Assembly: GCF_900637975.1 (NCBI RefSeq) | Contig: NZ_LR134477.1 | Span: 2,976,001 to 3,040,000 of the forward strand | Source of the DNA: Actinomyces viscosus | Lineage (GTDB): Bacteria; Actinomycetota; Actinomycetes; Actinomycetales; Actinomycetaceae | Direction: 5' to 3' | Length of the DNA stretch: 64,000 bases | In this document: one piece after another, positions 8,834-18,513 of the stretch | How the letters are laid out: every line of letters begins with the position of its first letter | Numbering within the stretch: the stretch's first letter is position 1 | Notes under the pieces: model-generated | Databases searched by the model: none | Told to the model about the DNA's origin: nothing | What the model saw: only the letters and a program-made list of their open reading frames with translations | Translations under genes and position numbers: made by a program

Positions 8834-9832
8834 TCAGTCGCTGCCGCCGGCGGCCCGGCGCCGCAGGCGGTCGACCTCGTAGAGGCTGATACCCGTGGCG
8901 ACGGCGGCGTTGAGGGACTCCACGCTCCGGCTGATCGGCACCGAGGCCAGCACGTCGCAGGTCTCGCGCACCAGGCGCGACAGGCCCGCCCCCTCCGCGC
9001 CGGTGACGAGCACCAGGGGGGAGTCGGCCAGGGTGAGGTCCTCGATGGCGGTGCTGCCCGAGCCGTCCAGGCCGACGACGAAGCACCCCTCCTTCTTCAG
9101 CTGCTCCAGGGCGCGCACGAGGTTCGTCTCGCGGGCCACGCGCACCCGGGCGGCGGCGCCGGCGGAGACCTTCCAGACGGTGGCGTTGACGCCGACCGAG
9201 CGGCGCTCGGGGATGATGACGCCGTCGGCCCCGAAGGCTCCGGCGCTGCGGAGGACGGCGCCGAGGTTGTGGGGGTCGGTCACCTGGTCCAGGGCCACGA
9301 GCAGCGGCGTGCGGCCCAGCGAGCGGGCGCGGTCCAGCAGGTCGCGGGCGGTGGTGTACTCGTAGGCGGGCACCTCGATGGCCACGCCCTGGTGGGCGGC
9401 GGAGTCGGTCAGGGCGTCCAGGTCCAGCTTGGTGGTCTCCAGCACCGGGGCGCCCAGCAGGGCGGCGCGGCGCACGACGGCGCCCAGGCGCTCGTCGGAC
9501 TGGGCGGAGACCGCCATGAAGACCCGGGTGATGGGCACCGAGGCGTAGGCGGCCTCGGCCACCGCGTTGCGTCCGCACAGGATCTCGTGGTCCTCGGGCA
9601 CGTCGAAGCGGCGCTTGAGCTTCTCGAGCTGCTTGGCCCGCGTGGGCTGGGCGGCCCGGGCCTCGGCGCGGGCCTTCGCCCGGGCCTTGGGGTGGCCGAC
9701 GCGGTTCTCCGCGCGCGGGGTGGGGCCCTTGCCCTCCAGGCCCTTGCGGCGCTGGCCGCCGGAGCCCTTCGTGGGGCCCTTCTTCGAGCCGGGGCGGCGC
9801 TTGGCGCCGGGGTACTGCTCGTTGCCGGGCAT
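8834..9832 (-). CDS. rlmB: 23S rRNA 2'-O-methyltransferase RlmB-like (SpoU/TrmH family)
   Basis: A 332-residue SPOUT enzyme. An Arg/Lys-rich N-terminal extension (~70 residues) precedes the L30e-like substrate-binding domain (ILCGRNAVAEAAY) and the knotted domain with motif I DQVTDPHNLGAVLRSAG, motif II LVTGAEGAGL and motif III VPISRSVESLNAAVATGI. RlmB methylates the ribose of G2251 in the peptidyl-transferase P loop. The ATG at 9832 is used because AGGAGG sits 7 nt upstream. It lies next to cysS, the usual actinobacterial ispF-cysS-rlmB order. Exact target nucleotide is inferred from family. Confidence 0.9.
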   Translation of the reverse strand: MPGNEQYPGAKRRPGSKKGPTKGSGGQRRKGLEGKGPTPRAENRVGHPKARAKARAEARAAQPTRAKQLEKLKRRFDVPEDHEILCGRNAVAEAAYASVPITRVFMAVSAQSDERLGAVVRRAALLGAPVLETTKLDLDALTDSAAHQGVAIEVPAYEYTTARDLLDRARSLGRTPLLVALDQVTDPHNLGAVLRSAGAFGADGVIIPERRSVGVNATVWKVSAGAAARVRVARETNLVRALEQLKKEGCFVVGLDGSGSTAIEDLTLADSPLVLVTGAEGAGLSRLVRETCDVLASVPISRSVESLNAAVATGISLYEVDRLRRRAAGGSD

Positions 9833-9942
9833 TCGGGGCCTCCTGTTCGTGATGGTGCTGAGGTGATTCAACGTGGGGTGGGAACGTGCGGGGAATGTGC
9901 GGGGGGAGACAGTCGCCGCGGGGCGGCGAGGTGCTGGGTCGC

Positions 9943-11592
9943 TCAGGCCAGGTGCCAGCGGGCGCCCGAGGGTGAGTCCTCGACGACGACGCCGGCCTGG
10001 GTCAGCTTGTCCCGCAGGGCGTCGGCGCGCGGCCAGTCCTTGGCGGCGCGGGCCTGGGCCCGCTCGTCGAGGTCGTGCTGGATCAGCCGGTCCAGGGTCT
10101 CCATGGCGGCGCCGCCCTGGGAGGAGCCGACGCCGTCGAGGACGTGGGTGCGCCAGGGGTCGGCCAGCGGGTCCAGGCCCAGGACGTCGAGCTGGGCGCG
10201 CAGGTCCAGGGCCAGGCCGGTCACCGTCTCGCGCAGGCCGGCGTCGGCCTCCTGGCTGCCGCTCGGGCCTGCCTCGGCCTTGGCGAGGGCCACGTTGAGG
10301 GCCTTGAGGGTGGCGTGGACGACCGCCATGGCGCCGGCCAGGTTGAGGTCCTCGTCCATCGCGGCGGTGAACTCATCGGGCAGGGCCCGGGCGCGCACCT
10401 GCGCGGCGGGAGCGTCGACGGGGCTGAGCCCGCCGGACGCGCCCGAGCGCCCGTCGTCGGACCGGGGCTCGGTCAGCTCGTAGGCCCGCAGGATCGCGCC
10501 GGACAGGCGCTCCCACAGGGCCTCGGCGTCGGCGAGGGTCTCCTCGGAGAACTCCACGGTGGAGCGGTGGTGGACGGTGCCCAGGGCCAGGCGCAGCACG
10601 GCGGCGTCGTAGCGCTTGAGCAGCTCGGCCACCACCAGGGAGTTGCCCAGCGACTTGCTCATCTTCTCGCCCTTGATGGTCACCCAGGCGTTGTGGACCC
10701 AGTGGCGGGCGAAGCCCCAACCGGCGCCGTGGGACTGGGCCTGCTCGTTCTCGTGGTGCGGGAAGCGCAGGTCGATGCCGCCGCCGTGGATGTCGAAGGT
10801 CTCGCCCAGGTAGCGGCGGCTCATGGCCGAGCACTCCAGGTGCCAGCCGGGCCGGCCCCGGCCCCAGGGGGCGTCCCAGGAGGCGTCGGCCGGCTCGGAG
10901 GGCTTGGCGGCCTTCCACAGGGCGAAGTCGCGCGGGTCGCGCTTGTCGGCCTCGACGTCGTCGTCCAGCTGGGACTCGTCCTCGGTGGTGGCCAGGTCCT
11001 CCAGGCGCTGGTTGGTCAGCGCCCCGTAGCCGGGTAGGGAGCGCACGTCGTAGTAGACGTTGCCGGACTCCCCGATGTAGGCGTGGCCGGCGTCCAGCAG
11101 GCGCTGGACCAGGTCGATCATCTCGGGGATGTGGCTGGTGGCGCGCGGCTCGTAGGTGGGGGCCGCCACGCCCAGGGCGCGGTAGGCGGCGTCGAACTCC
11201 CGCTCGAAGCGCTGGGCCCAGGCCCACCACGGCACGGGCGGCTCGGCGGCGGCCGACTTGCTGAGGATCTTGTCGTCGATGTCCGTGACGTTGCGGATGA
11301 GACGGACCTGCTGGCCGCTGCGCTCCAGCCAGCGGCGCAGGACGTCGAAGGAGATGCCACTGCGCATGTGGCCGATGTGGGGCGAGCCCTGGACGGTGGC
11401 ACCACACAGGTAGATCGTCACCAGGCCGGGGGTGGCCGTGGGGGCCAGCGGCACAACCGCGCGGGCGGCGGAGTCGTACAGGCGCAGGGTCGGCTCGGCG
11501 GTGCCCGTGGACGCCGCCGACGCCGCCGGCTCGATGGGCGCGGCGGACTCAGTGGACTTAGTGGGCTCAGTGGGTGCGGTGCTCACGGGCAC
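9943..11592 (-). CDS. cysS: cysteinyl-tRNA synthetase
   Basis: A 549-residue class I synthetase that charges tRNA-Cys. Signature PHIGH is at 71-75, the zinc ligand Cys63 is in YLCGATV, and further zinc-site motifs are ECSAMS and FPHHENE; KMSKS is at 310-314. An Ala/Ser/Thr/Pro-rich N-terminal extension of about 35 residues precedes the catalytic core. Start is GTG 11592, with GTG 11586 equally possible. It lies between rlmB and ispF on the same strand, probably one transcription unit with them or with rlmB alone, because a structured element separates it from ispF. Confidence 0.95.
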   Translation of the reverse strand: MPVSTAPTEPTKSTESAAPIEPAASAASTGTAEPTLRLYDSAARAVVPLAPTATPGLVTIYLCGATVQGSPHIGHMRSGISFDVLRRWLERSGQQVRLIRNVTDIDDKILSKSAAAEPPVPWWAWAQRFEREFDAAYRALGVAAPTYEPRATSHIPEMIDLVQRLLDAGHAYIGESGNVYYDVRSLPGYGALTNQRLEDLATTEDESQLDDDVEADKRDPRDFALWKAAKPSEPADASWDAPWGRGRPGWHLECSAMSRRYLGETFDIHGGGIDLRFPHHENEQAQSHGAGWGFARHWVHNAWVTIKGEKMSKSLGNSLVVAELLKRYDAAVLRLALGTVHHRSTVEFSEETLADAEALWERLSGAILRAYELTEPRSDDGRSGASGGLSPVDAPAAQVRARALPDEFTAAMDEDLNLAGAMAVVHATLKALNVALAKAEAGPSGSQEADAGLRETVTGLALDLRAQLDVLGLDPLADPWRTHVLDGVGSSQGGAAMETLDRLIQHDLDERAQARAAKDWPRADALRDKLTQAGVVVEDSPSGARWHLA

Positions 11593-11761
11593 AGGCTACC
11601 TGGCCGCGTGCCACCGGTGTCCACCGGGTCTCAAGGGTTTTCTCCGAGGTCCGGGCCGGGGCCTGTTGCGCGGGTGGCGCACTGGCGTGGTGTGCTGGGT
11701 CTGTGCGGGCTCTTGGTGGCTCTTCATGGCCGGTCATGGCCGGTCATGGTCGTTCATGTCG

Positions 11762-11832
11762 GCGCGACCGCACCTCACGGCCCGGTTTCTGCTTCGGGAG
11801 CCCAGGATCCGGGCCGCAAGGTGCGGTCGCGC
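11762..11832. repeat. large nested inverted repeat between cysS and ispF (element A)
   Basis: Perfect 14-bp outer arms (GCGCGACCGCACCT at 11762-11775 and its complement at 11819-11832) enclose, after two unpaired bases each side, 8-bp inner arms CGGCCCGG/CCGGGCCG with a 23-nt loop. It could act as a terminator for ispF, but its size and resemblance to the element at 36069 suggest a dispersed structured repeat. Just upstream, GGTCATGGCC is repeated in tandem. Confidence 0.7.
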
Positions 11833-11846
11833 GCGTCCTCGACGGG

Positions 11847-12503
11847 TCAGTCGCAGCGAGTGGCCCCGGGGACCGGGTAGACCAGGGCGGTGGCGAGGGC
11901 GAGCAGGCCCTCGGAGCGGCCCAGGAACCCCAGGTGGTCGGTGGTGGTCGCGGTGAAGGAGACGCGGGTCGACGCCGCCTCGGACAGGGCTCGGGAGGCC
12001 TCGGCGGTGCGGGCGGACACCCGCGGGCGCTCGCCCACGAGCTGGACGGCGATGTTGCCGATCTCGAAGCCGGCCTCGCGCACGCGACGGGCGGCCTCGC
12101 TCAGGAGCGCGGCCCCGGAGGCGCCCTTCCACTGCGGCTCGGCGGTGCCGAAGTTCGAGCCCAGGTCGCCCAGACCTGCGGCGGAGAACAGGGCGTCGCA
12201 GCAGGCGTGGGCGACGACGTCGCCGTCGGAGTGACCGGCCAGGCCCACCTCGTCGGGCCATTCCAGGCAGGCCAGGCGCATAGGGGTACCCGAGTCGGGG
12301 GCGGCGAAGGCGTGGACGTCGGTACCGATGCCGGTGCGCGGCAGGTACTGGGCGATCTTGTCCAGGTCGATCGTGGCCGGGCCGGCGGCGTGGCGCGCCC
12401 GGGATCGGGACGAGGCCGGCGCGGCGGAGGCGTCGTCGGCCGATACGGGCTGAACTGGGGGCTGAGAGGACTGAGGAGACTGCTCTGACTGGTGCTCGGA
12501 CAT
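11847..12503 (-). CDS. ispF: 2-C-methyl-D-erythritol 2,4-cyclodiphosphate synthase
   Basis: A 218-residue enzyme of the MEP isoprenoid pathway that cyclises CDP-ME 2-phosphate to MEcPP and CMP. Metal ligands lie in TDVHAF (Asp62, His64) and GHSDGDVV (His91), and the nucleotide-binding TATTTDHLG is present near the C-terminus. About 45 residues of low-complexity Ser/Ala/Gln precede the core, longer than usual. ispD, its common upstream or fused partner, is absent here. The start ATG lies 6 nt from a TAGACA hexamer and lacks an RBS, so the message may be leaderless. Confidence 0.93.
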   Translation of the reverse strand: MSEHQSEQSPQSSQPPVQPVSADDASAAPASSRSRARHAAGPATIDLDKIAQYLPRTGIGTDVHAFAAPDSGTPMRLACLEWPDEVGLAGHSDGDVVAHACCDALFSAAGLGDLGSNFGTAEPQWKGASGAALLSEAARRVREAGFEIGNIAVQLVGERPRVSARTAEASRALSEAASTRVSFTATTTDHLGFLGRSEGLLALATALVYPVPGATRCD

Positions 12504-12509
12504 GGGCCG

Positions 12510-12515
12510 TGTCTA
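12510..12515 (-). promoter_or_regulatory. possible -10 hexamer for leaderless ispF transcript
   Basis: TAGACA on the minus strand ends 6 nt before the ispF ATG; no Shine-Dalgarno is visible. Confidence 0.35.
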
Positions 12516-12634
12516 CCAGATGGGCTCCGCCCGCGTTCCACGCGGAAGGCCTGATCGTCGTCGGCGATCGTGGGAAAGCGGGGTTTCGGGTTGCCCGACG
12601 GCGCCCGGGCCCGCGCGATCGGCCGGTGGGAGAG

Positions 12635-12710
12635 CGCACTGCACGAGGGGCGGGTGCTACTGGGGGAGGTGCGGGTGTACTCCACGAGGGTCCGGACCCC
12701 GTGCAGTGCG
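12635..12710 (+). repeat. structured intergenic repeat, copy 1 (element C)
   Basis: Terminal arms CGCACTGCACG (12635-12645) and CGTGCAGTGCG (12700-12710) are perfect complements. Inside are GGGTGCTACTGG and TACTCCACGA, both also present, in the same order and similar spacing, in the reverse complement of 23423-23494. The shared core plus paired ends define a two-copy family of about 72-76 bp. Confidence 0.75.
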
Positions 12711-12869
12711 GTCGGCTCCCGTCCAGTGGGACCCGAGGCCGGTGGAGTAGGGGCGGGAGGGCGAGGGTGTTAGATCAGGTGGTAGAGAACAAGAGGACAC
12801 TGGCCGTGGAGGCGCCGGCGGCAGGAGGCTGCTGCACGGACTCGAGGGACTCCAGGGACTCCAAGGACT

Positions 12870-13547
12870 CTAGGGCAGGCGCCAGTCCACGGGGGCGGCC
12901 CCCATCTCGGTGAGGATCGTGTTGGCGCGGCTGAAGGGGCGCGAGCCGAAGAACCCGCGCGAGGCGGACAGCGGGGAGGGATGCGGCGAGGCGATGATCG
13001 GCGTGTGCCCCAGCATCGGAGTCAGGGACTGCGCCGGCCGCCCCCACAGGATCGCCACCAGCGGGGCGTCGCGCTCAACCAGGGCCTCGATCGCGCGCTG
13101 CGTCACCTTCTCCCAGCCCCAGCCCTTGTGCGAGGCCGGAGCCCCCGGGCGAACGGTGAGAACCCGGTTGAGCAGCATGACGCCCTGCTCGCACCACGGT
13201 GTGAGGTCCCCCGACGTCGGCTGGGGCACGCCCAGGTCGCTGACCAGCTCGCGGAAGATGTTCTCCAGGCTTCGCGGGGGGCGCACACCGGGGGCCACCG
13301 AGAAGCTCAGTCCCATGGGGTGGCCCGGTGTGGGGTAGGGGTCCTGGCCGACGATGAGGACGCGCACCTTGTCCATCGGGTAGGTGAAGGCGCGCAGCAC
13401 GTCCGTTCCCGCTGGGAGGTACCCGACGCCGGCGGCCACCTCCTCGCGCAGCCGCCCCCCGATCTCGTGGATGGTGGGCTCCACGGGTGCCAGGGCGTGC
13501 GCCCAGGAGGGGTCAATGAGCTCGGACAGGGGCTTGGCGGTTGTCAC
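12870..13547 (-). CDS. ung: uracil-DNA glycosylase, family 1
   Basis: A 225-residue base-excision repair enzyme removing uracil from DNA. The water-activating motif GQDPYP (Asp69) and the minor-groove loop [17 protein letters not shown] are intact, as are [10 protein letters not shown] and ILWG. Length fits the family. Start is GTG 13547; the divergent LytR_C gene begins about 125 bp away. Confidence 0.95.
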   Translation of the reverse strand: MTTAKPLSELIDPSWAHALAPVEPTIHEIGGRLREEVAAGVGYLPAGTDVLRAFTYPMDKVRVLIVGQDPYPTPGHPMGLSFSVAPGVRPPRSLENIFRELVSDLGVPQPTSGDLTPWCEQGVMLLNRVLTVRPGAPASHKGWGWEKVTQRAIEALVERDAPLVAILWGRPAQSLTPMLGHTPIIASPHPSPLSASRGFFGSRPFSRANTILTEMGAAPVDWRLP

Positions 13548-13660
13548 GCTGCGAGCCTAACGGCCCAGTGACGGCGCCTGCAGGATCTTGCCGACCCCGA
13601 TGTCACGGTTCTGTGAGCCGGACGTGGCGAGCAATACCCGACGAACGGCTCTCGGACCGG

Positions 13661-13666
13661 TATCTT
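13661..13666 (+). promoter_or_regulatory. -10 hexamer TATCTT, probable leaderless start
   Basis: TATCTT lies exactly 6 nt before the GTG at 13673. No RBS is present. The same TATCTT/6-nt arrangement precedes the ATG at 53786. Confidence 0.5.
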
Positions 13667-13672
13667 GTGAGG

Positions 13673-14314
13673 GTGAGCAACTATGACTACCCCGAGGACG
13701 AGTTCGACGTCGGCGATGATGACGGTCCGGTTCCGGTGGGCGTGCACCGCGCTCAGGCGCCCCGGTGGCGCAGCTGGGTGCCGCTGCTGGCCATCATCAT
13801 CATTGTTCCGGCGCTCGCATGGGGTGCCGTGACGCTGTTCCTCAACGGCTCGGGCTCGGGCTCATCGGATGCGGCCTCCTCGGCCCAGCCCGCCCAGAGC
13901 GGACAGGCCAACAACCAGGCCTCGGGCGGGAAGTCCGCTGAGGCCTCCAAGCCCGCTGACGACAAGTCCGCCGACGCCTCGGCCAAGCCCAGTGCCAGCG
14001 CGTCGGCCAGCGCCTCCGGCAACGTCGACTTCAACACCGGGGTCACCGTGTCCAACGGGACGGAGACCAGCGGTCTGGCCAAGGGCGCCGGCGACAAGCT
14101 CACCAACGGCGGCTTCACCACGGTTGAGGTCACCCCCGGGATCTATGAGAACGCGGAGCCGGCCAAGTCGACGGTCTACTTCAGCGCCCCGGAGAACCGT
14201 GCCGCGGCCGAGGAGGTCGGCAAGAAGCTGGGGATCACCAACGTGGTGGAGAGCGCTGAGAACGCGCAGTCCAACCCGATCGTCGTCATCCTGCGCGATG
14301 ACTACAAGGCGTAG
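13673..14314 (+). CDS. LytR C-terminal domain (LytR_C) membrane protein
   Basis: About 213 residues: an acidic N-terminus (NYDYPEDEFDVGDDD), one transmembrane helix (WVPLLAIIIIVPALAWGAV), an extracytoplasmic Ser/Ala/Gly/Lys linker and a C-terminal LytR_C fold with VTVSNGTETSGLAKGAGDKL and NPIVVILRDDY. LytR_C domains occur at the ends of, or apart from, LytR-CpsA-Psr wall-polymer ligases; this one has no ligase domain. The GTG at 13673 fits the -10 spacing; GTG 13667 is the alternative. The GH15-like gene follows after 16 bp, so the two are likely cotranscribed. Confidence 0.85.
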   Translation: MSNYDYPEDEFDVGDDDGPVPVGVHRAQAPRWRSWVPLLAIIIIVPALAWGAVTLFLNGSGSGSSDAASSAQPAQSGQANNQASGGKSAEASKPADDKSADASAKPSASASASASGNVDFNTGVTVSNGTETSGLAKGAGDKLTNGGFTTVEVTPGIYENAEPAKSTVYFSAPENRAAAEEVGKKLGITNVVESAENAQSNPIVVILRDDYKA

Positions 14315-14330
14315 CAGGTAATACAGGCCC

Positions 14331-15836
14331 ATGAGGCCGCTGGCGCGTCCCGGACGCCGCCGGGTCCTGGCTCTTGCCGCAGCGGTTCCGCTCACCGCCG
14401 CCGCGGCCCTCTGGGCCGGCCCCCGCCTGGAGGGTCTGGCTCGCCGTCACCCGACCCTGCGGAGCAGCGGCCTCGTCGTAGGCCGGGGAGGGGCTCTGTA
14501 TCCCCTGCCTCCGGGCAACCCGGGCGACACGATCTCCTACGTGCCGGGGACCCGCCTTCCCGAGGACCCCGAGCCGTGGGGGCTGACGACGTCGGAGCGC
14601 GACACCCTGGCGCGTCAGGCACTCGCCCGTCGCCAGACGGCCCGCCTTCCAGCGGGCCGCTGGAAGGACCTGGCCGACGGCGCCCTGGCCGACCTGCTGA
14701 CCCTGACCGGGCCGGCGCTCATGACCGGGCCGCCCACCCGGCCGACGGCGTCGCCGCCCCAGAGCCCCGGCCCCACCGCTAGTGCCGACCCCGCCACCGG
14801 CGAGGCCTCCGAGCCCGCCTCCCAGCCAGCCTCCCAGCCAGCCTCCCAGCCCGAGGGGCGGCCGCTGGACGCGGAGGTCTTCCCCCCGGGCGCGGTGGTG
14901 GCCGCGCCGGTCGGCAACTGGCGCTACGTCTGGCCGCGGGACGCCGCCTTCGCCGCGGCCGCCCTCAGCGCGGTGAACCTGCCCGGAGAGGCCCTCGGCG
15001 TCCTGACCAACCTGGCCTCCTGGCAGCGGGCCGACGGCGGCTTCGAGGCCCGGTACACCAGCTACGGTCAGGCTCCCGACAACCGCCCTGCCCAGACCGA
15101 CGGCGTCGGCTGGTTCCTGTGGGCCGCGGCCCGGCTCCTGGCCGACGGCCTTCCCGCCCCCGACCTGAACGGCTCTCTGGGAACGCACCTGGCGCGCGCC
15201 GCCTCCCGGCTCGTGACGATCACCGACACGCCCTCGCACCTGCCCGCGGTGACGCCCGACTACTGGGAGATCGCCGAGAGGGTGCTCACCCTGGGAACGG
15301 CGGCACCGGTGCTCCTGGGGCTTGAGGCGGCGACGGCGCTGGCCGGGGCCGGGGTCGACCTGGGGGCCTCGCCCCAGGACCTGGCCGACCGGGCCGCGGT
15401 GGTGCGCCGCGCCATGGAGCTGAGCTTCGCCCCGGCCTGGGGGCGTCACGTGCGGGGCGACGACGTCGACGCCGCCATCACCCTGGTGCTGCCGCCCTTC
15501 ACTCAGCCGCTGGCGGGAGCGCGCGAGGTCAGGCGGACGGCCGCGGCGCGCATGCGACGCCCCGCCGGCGGCCTGGCCCCGGGCTCCGGCTGGCGCGACG
15601 ACGGCGTCTCCTGGACACCGGAGACCGCCCTCATGGCCTGGTCGGCCCTGACGCTGGGGATGGAGGACGAGGGGACCCGGCTGCTGTCGTGGATTGAGAC
15701 GTACCGCACCGGCGCCGGAGCGCTGCCGGAGAAGGTCCTGGCTGACGGCGCCCCGGCGGGCCCCGCGCCTCTGGCCTGGACCTGCGCGCTCATCCTGCTG
15801 GCCACTGCGGCAGGATCCGCGGGCGAGGGGGCGTGA
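14331..15836 (+). CDS. glycoside hydrolase family 15-like (glucoamylase-related) exported protein
   Basis: A 501-residue protein with a twin-Arg-like signal (GRRRVLALAAAVPLTAAAA). The (alpha/alpha)6 GH15 signatures are present: WRYVWPRDAAFAAAAL, ADGGFEARYTSYGQ, PDYWE (where the general acid Glu of GH15 sits) and GALPEKV (equivalent to the catalytic base motif LPEQ). A Pro/Ser/Ala linker with ASQP repeats lies around 150-180. GH15 enzymes hydrolyse alpha-glucan or dextran ends; this divergent member's substrate is unknown. It sits 16 bp after the LytR_C gene. Confidence 0.78.
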   Translation: MRPLARPGRRRVLALAAAVPLTAAAALWAGPRLEGLARRHPTLRSSGLVVGRGGALYPLPPGNPGDTISYVPGTRLPEDPEPWGLTTSERDTLARQALARRQTARLPAGRWKDLADGALADLLTLTGPALMTGPPTRPTASPPQSPGPTASADPATGEASEPASQPASQPASQPEGRPLDAEVFPPGAVVAAPVGNWRYVWPRDAAFAAAALSAVNLPGEALGVLTNLASWQRADGGFEARYTSYGQAPDNRPAQTDGVGWFLWAAARLLADGLPAPDLNGSLGTHLARAASRLVTITDTPSHLPAVTPDYWEIAERVLTLGTAAPVLLGLEAATALAGAGVDLGASPQDLADRAAVVRRAMELSFAPAWGRHVRGDDVDAAITLVLPPFTQPLAGAREVRRTAAARMRRPAGGLAPGSGWRDDGVSWTPETALMAWSALTLGMEDEGTRLLSWIETYRTGAGALPEKVLADGAPAGPAPLAWTCALILLATAAGSAGEGA

Positions 15837-15859
15837 GCCGATGGGGTGCTGCTGAGGGG

Positions 15860-15885
15860 CCGACGGTCCTCTGCTTCGCCGTCGG
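15860..15885 (+). terminator. short hairpin downstream of GH15-like gene
   Basis: CCGACGG and CCGTCGG pair around a 12-nt loop, 24 bp after the stop codon. Modest stability and no T-run. Confidence 0.4.
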
Positions 15886-15914
15886 AGGATTCGGTGCCGA
15901 TCAGATCTGAGCGC

Positions 15915-15941
15915 CTTGCACTCAAGGGCTGAGAGTGCCAG
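15915..15941 (+). promoter_or_regulatory. CIRCE operator, copy 1 (HrcA site)
   Basis: CTTGCACTC-N9-GAGTGCCAG closely matches the CIRCE consensus TTAGCACTC-N9-GAGTGCTAA, including the invariant 9-nt spacer. HrcA binds such sites to repress chaperonin genes. Confidence 0.85.
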
Positions 15942-15949
15942 CATTGCGG

Positions 15950-15976
15950 TTAGCACTCGGAGTCCTCGAGTGACAA
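15950..15976 (+). promoter_or_regulatory. CIRCE operator, copy 2 (HrcA site)
   Basis: TTAGCACTC-N9-GAGTGACAA: the left half is a perfect CIRCE half-site, the right half has two changes. It lies 8 bp after copy 1 and about 135 bp before groEL. Confidence 0.88.
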
Positions 15977-16037
15977 TGCATCCACGAATGCACCAAGTTC
16001 ATCCAGGCTGGAACGTGAGGACCGGCGTCGGGCGTGA

Positions 16038-17735
<1,698 letters not shown>

Positions 17736-17819
17736 TCGACTGCTGATCGACGTGACTCGTCACGAACCAGTCACACCCCGGTAGCCTCGGCCGCCCTGCG
17801 CGACCGGGCCCGGGACCCG

Positions 17820-17861
17820 GCGGCGGGCAGTCTCTCACACGCGTGAGGGGCGGCCCGCCGC
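17820..17861 (+). terminator. groEL terminator hairpin
   Basis: GCGGCGGGC and GCCCGCCGC pair around a 24-nt loop and are followed by TTTCG. Confidence 0.65.
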
Positions 17862-17930
17862 TTTCGTGCGCGCTGCTGGCGCAGCAGCCGCAACGGATGC
17901 GGCCAGGAGCCGGCTGACTCGGCCCGCCGC

Positions 17931-18296
17931 CTACCAGCCGGCTACGGGCCCGGGGCTCGTGGCTGGTGCGGGTGCCGGTGCCGGCGCAGGGGCGGGAGCC
18001 GGCGTGGGGGTGGAGAAACGGCCCTGGTTGGTGGTCTCGGCGTCGTCGTAGCAGACGGCGGCGTTGTCCAGGGCCAGGCTGATCTGGTCGAGGTTGGACC
18101 GCACCTGGAGCTGGGTGAGGTGCCAGTCGGCCGCGCAGGTGGCCATGGAGTCCGACGCCGTCCCGGTCCAGGAGGACTGCAGCAGGCCGATATCGCCCTG
18201 CATGGCATCGACCTCGGTCTGGATCGTCGAGATGCGGGTGCGGGTCCTGGCGGCGGTGTCGGCCACCGCGGCGGTGTCGACGGAGTAGACGGGCAT
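17931..18296 (-). CDS. WXG100/Esx family protein
   Basis: A 121-residue protein with two amphipathic helices around a central WTG turn (SSWTGTASDS, W43-G45) and a YxxxE element (YDDAE, Tyr83-Glu87), the hallmarks of type VII secretion substrates. A Pro/Ala repeat tail (TPTPAPAPAPAP) ends the protein. ATG 18296 is chosen with AAAGGA upstream. No partner esx gene or ESX machinery lies next to it; the secretion apparatus is presumably encoded elsewhere. It converges on groEL. Confidence 0.82.
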   Translation of the reverse strand: MPVYSVDTAAVADTAARTRTRISTIQTEVDAMQGDIGLLQSSWTGTASDSMATCAADWHLTQLQVRSNLDQISLALDNAAVCYDDAETTNQGRFSTPTPAPAPAPAPAPAPATSPGPVAGW

Positions 18297-18513
18297 GACG
18301 GGGGTCCTTTCGTGAGAGGCGGCCCGATGGCCGGGCATGATGGTCCGCTGGTGCGCACTGCGGTGAACCGGGGTGCGCGCTGTGCCTCTCACGGTAGGGG
18401 CCGAGCCCGGGTAGGCGCCGGGCGGGCGATCGGCCCTGTGGACTGGGCCTGCCGATAGCGGCCTGTGGCCCCGGGGGAGCCGCGACGAGCCGGGGGCGGG
18501 CGGGTGGATCGCC

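Larger units (their letters stand above)
12504..12869. other. 366-bp non-coding region between ung and ispF
   Basis: No gene supported. It holds the ispF promoter, the structured repeat at 12635-12710, and a 9-bp tandem repeat (GGACTCCAG and variants, four units) at 12838-12873 that runs into the end of ung. Confidence 0.6.

Noticed and set aside
12775..13047. Minus-strand frame with an [15 protein letters not shown] repeat overlapping the end of ung
   Set aside because: It arises from the 9-bp tandem repeat at 12838-12873 read in another frame, has no RBS, and overlaps ung.
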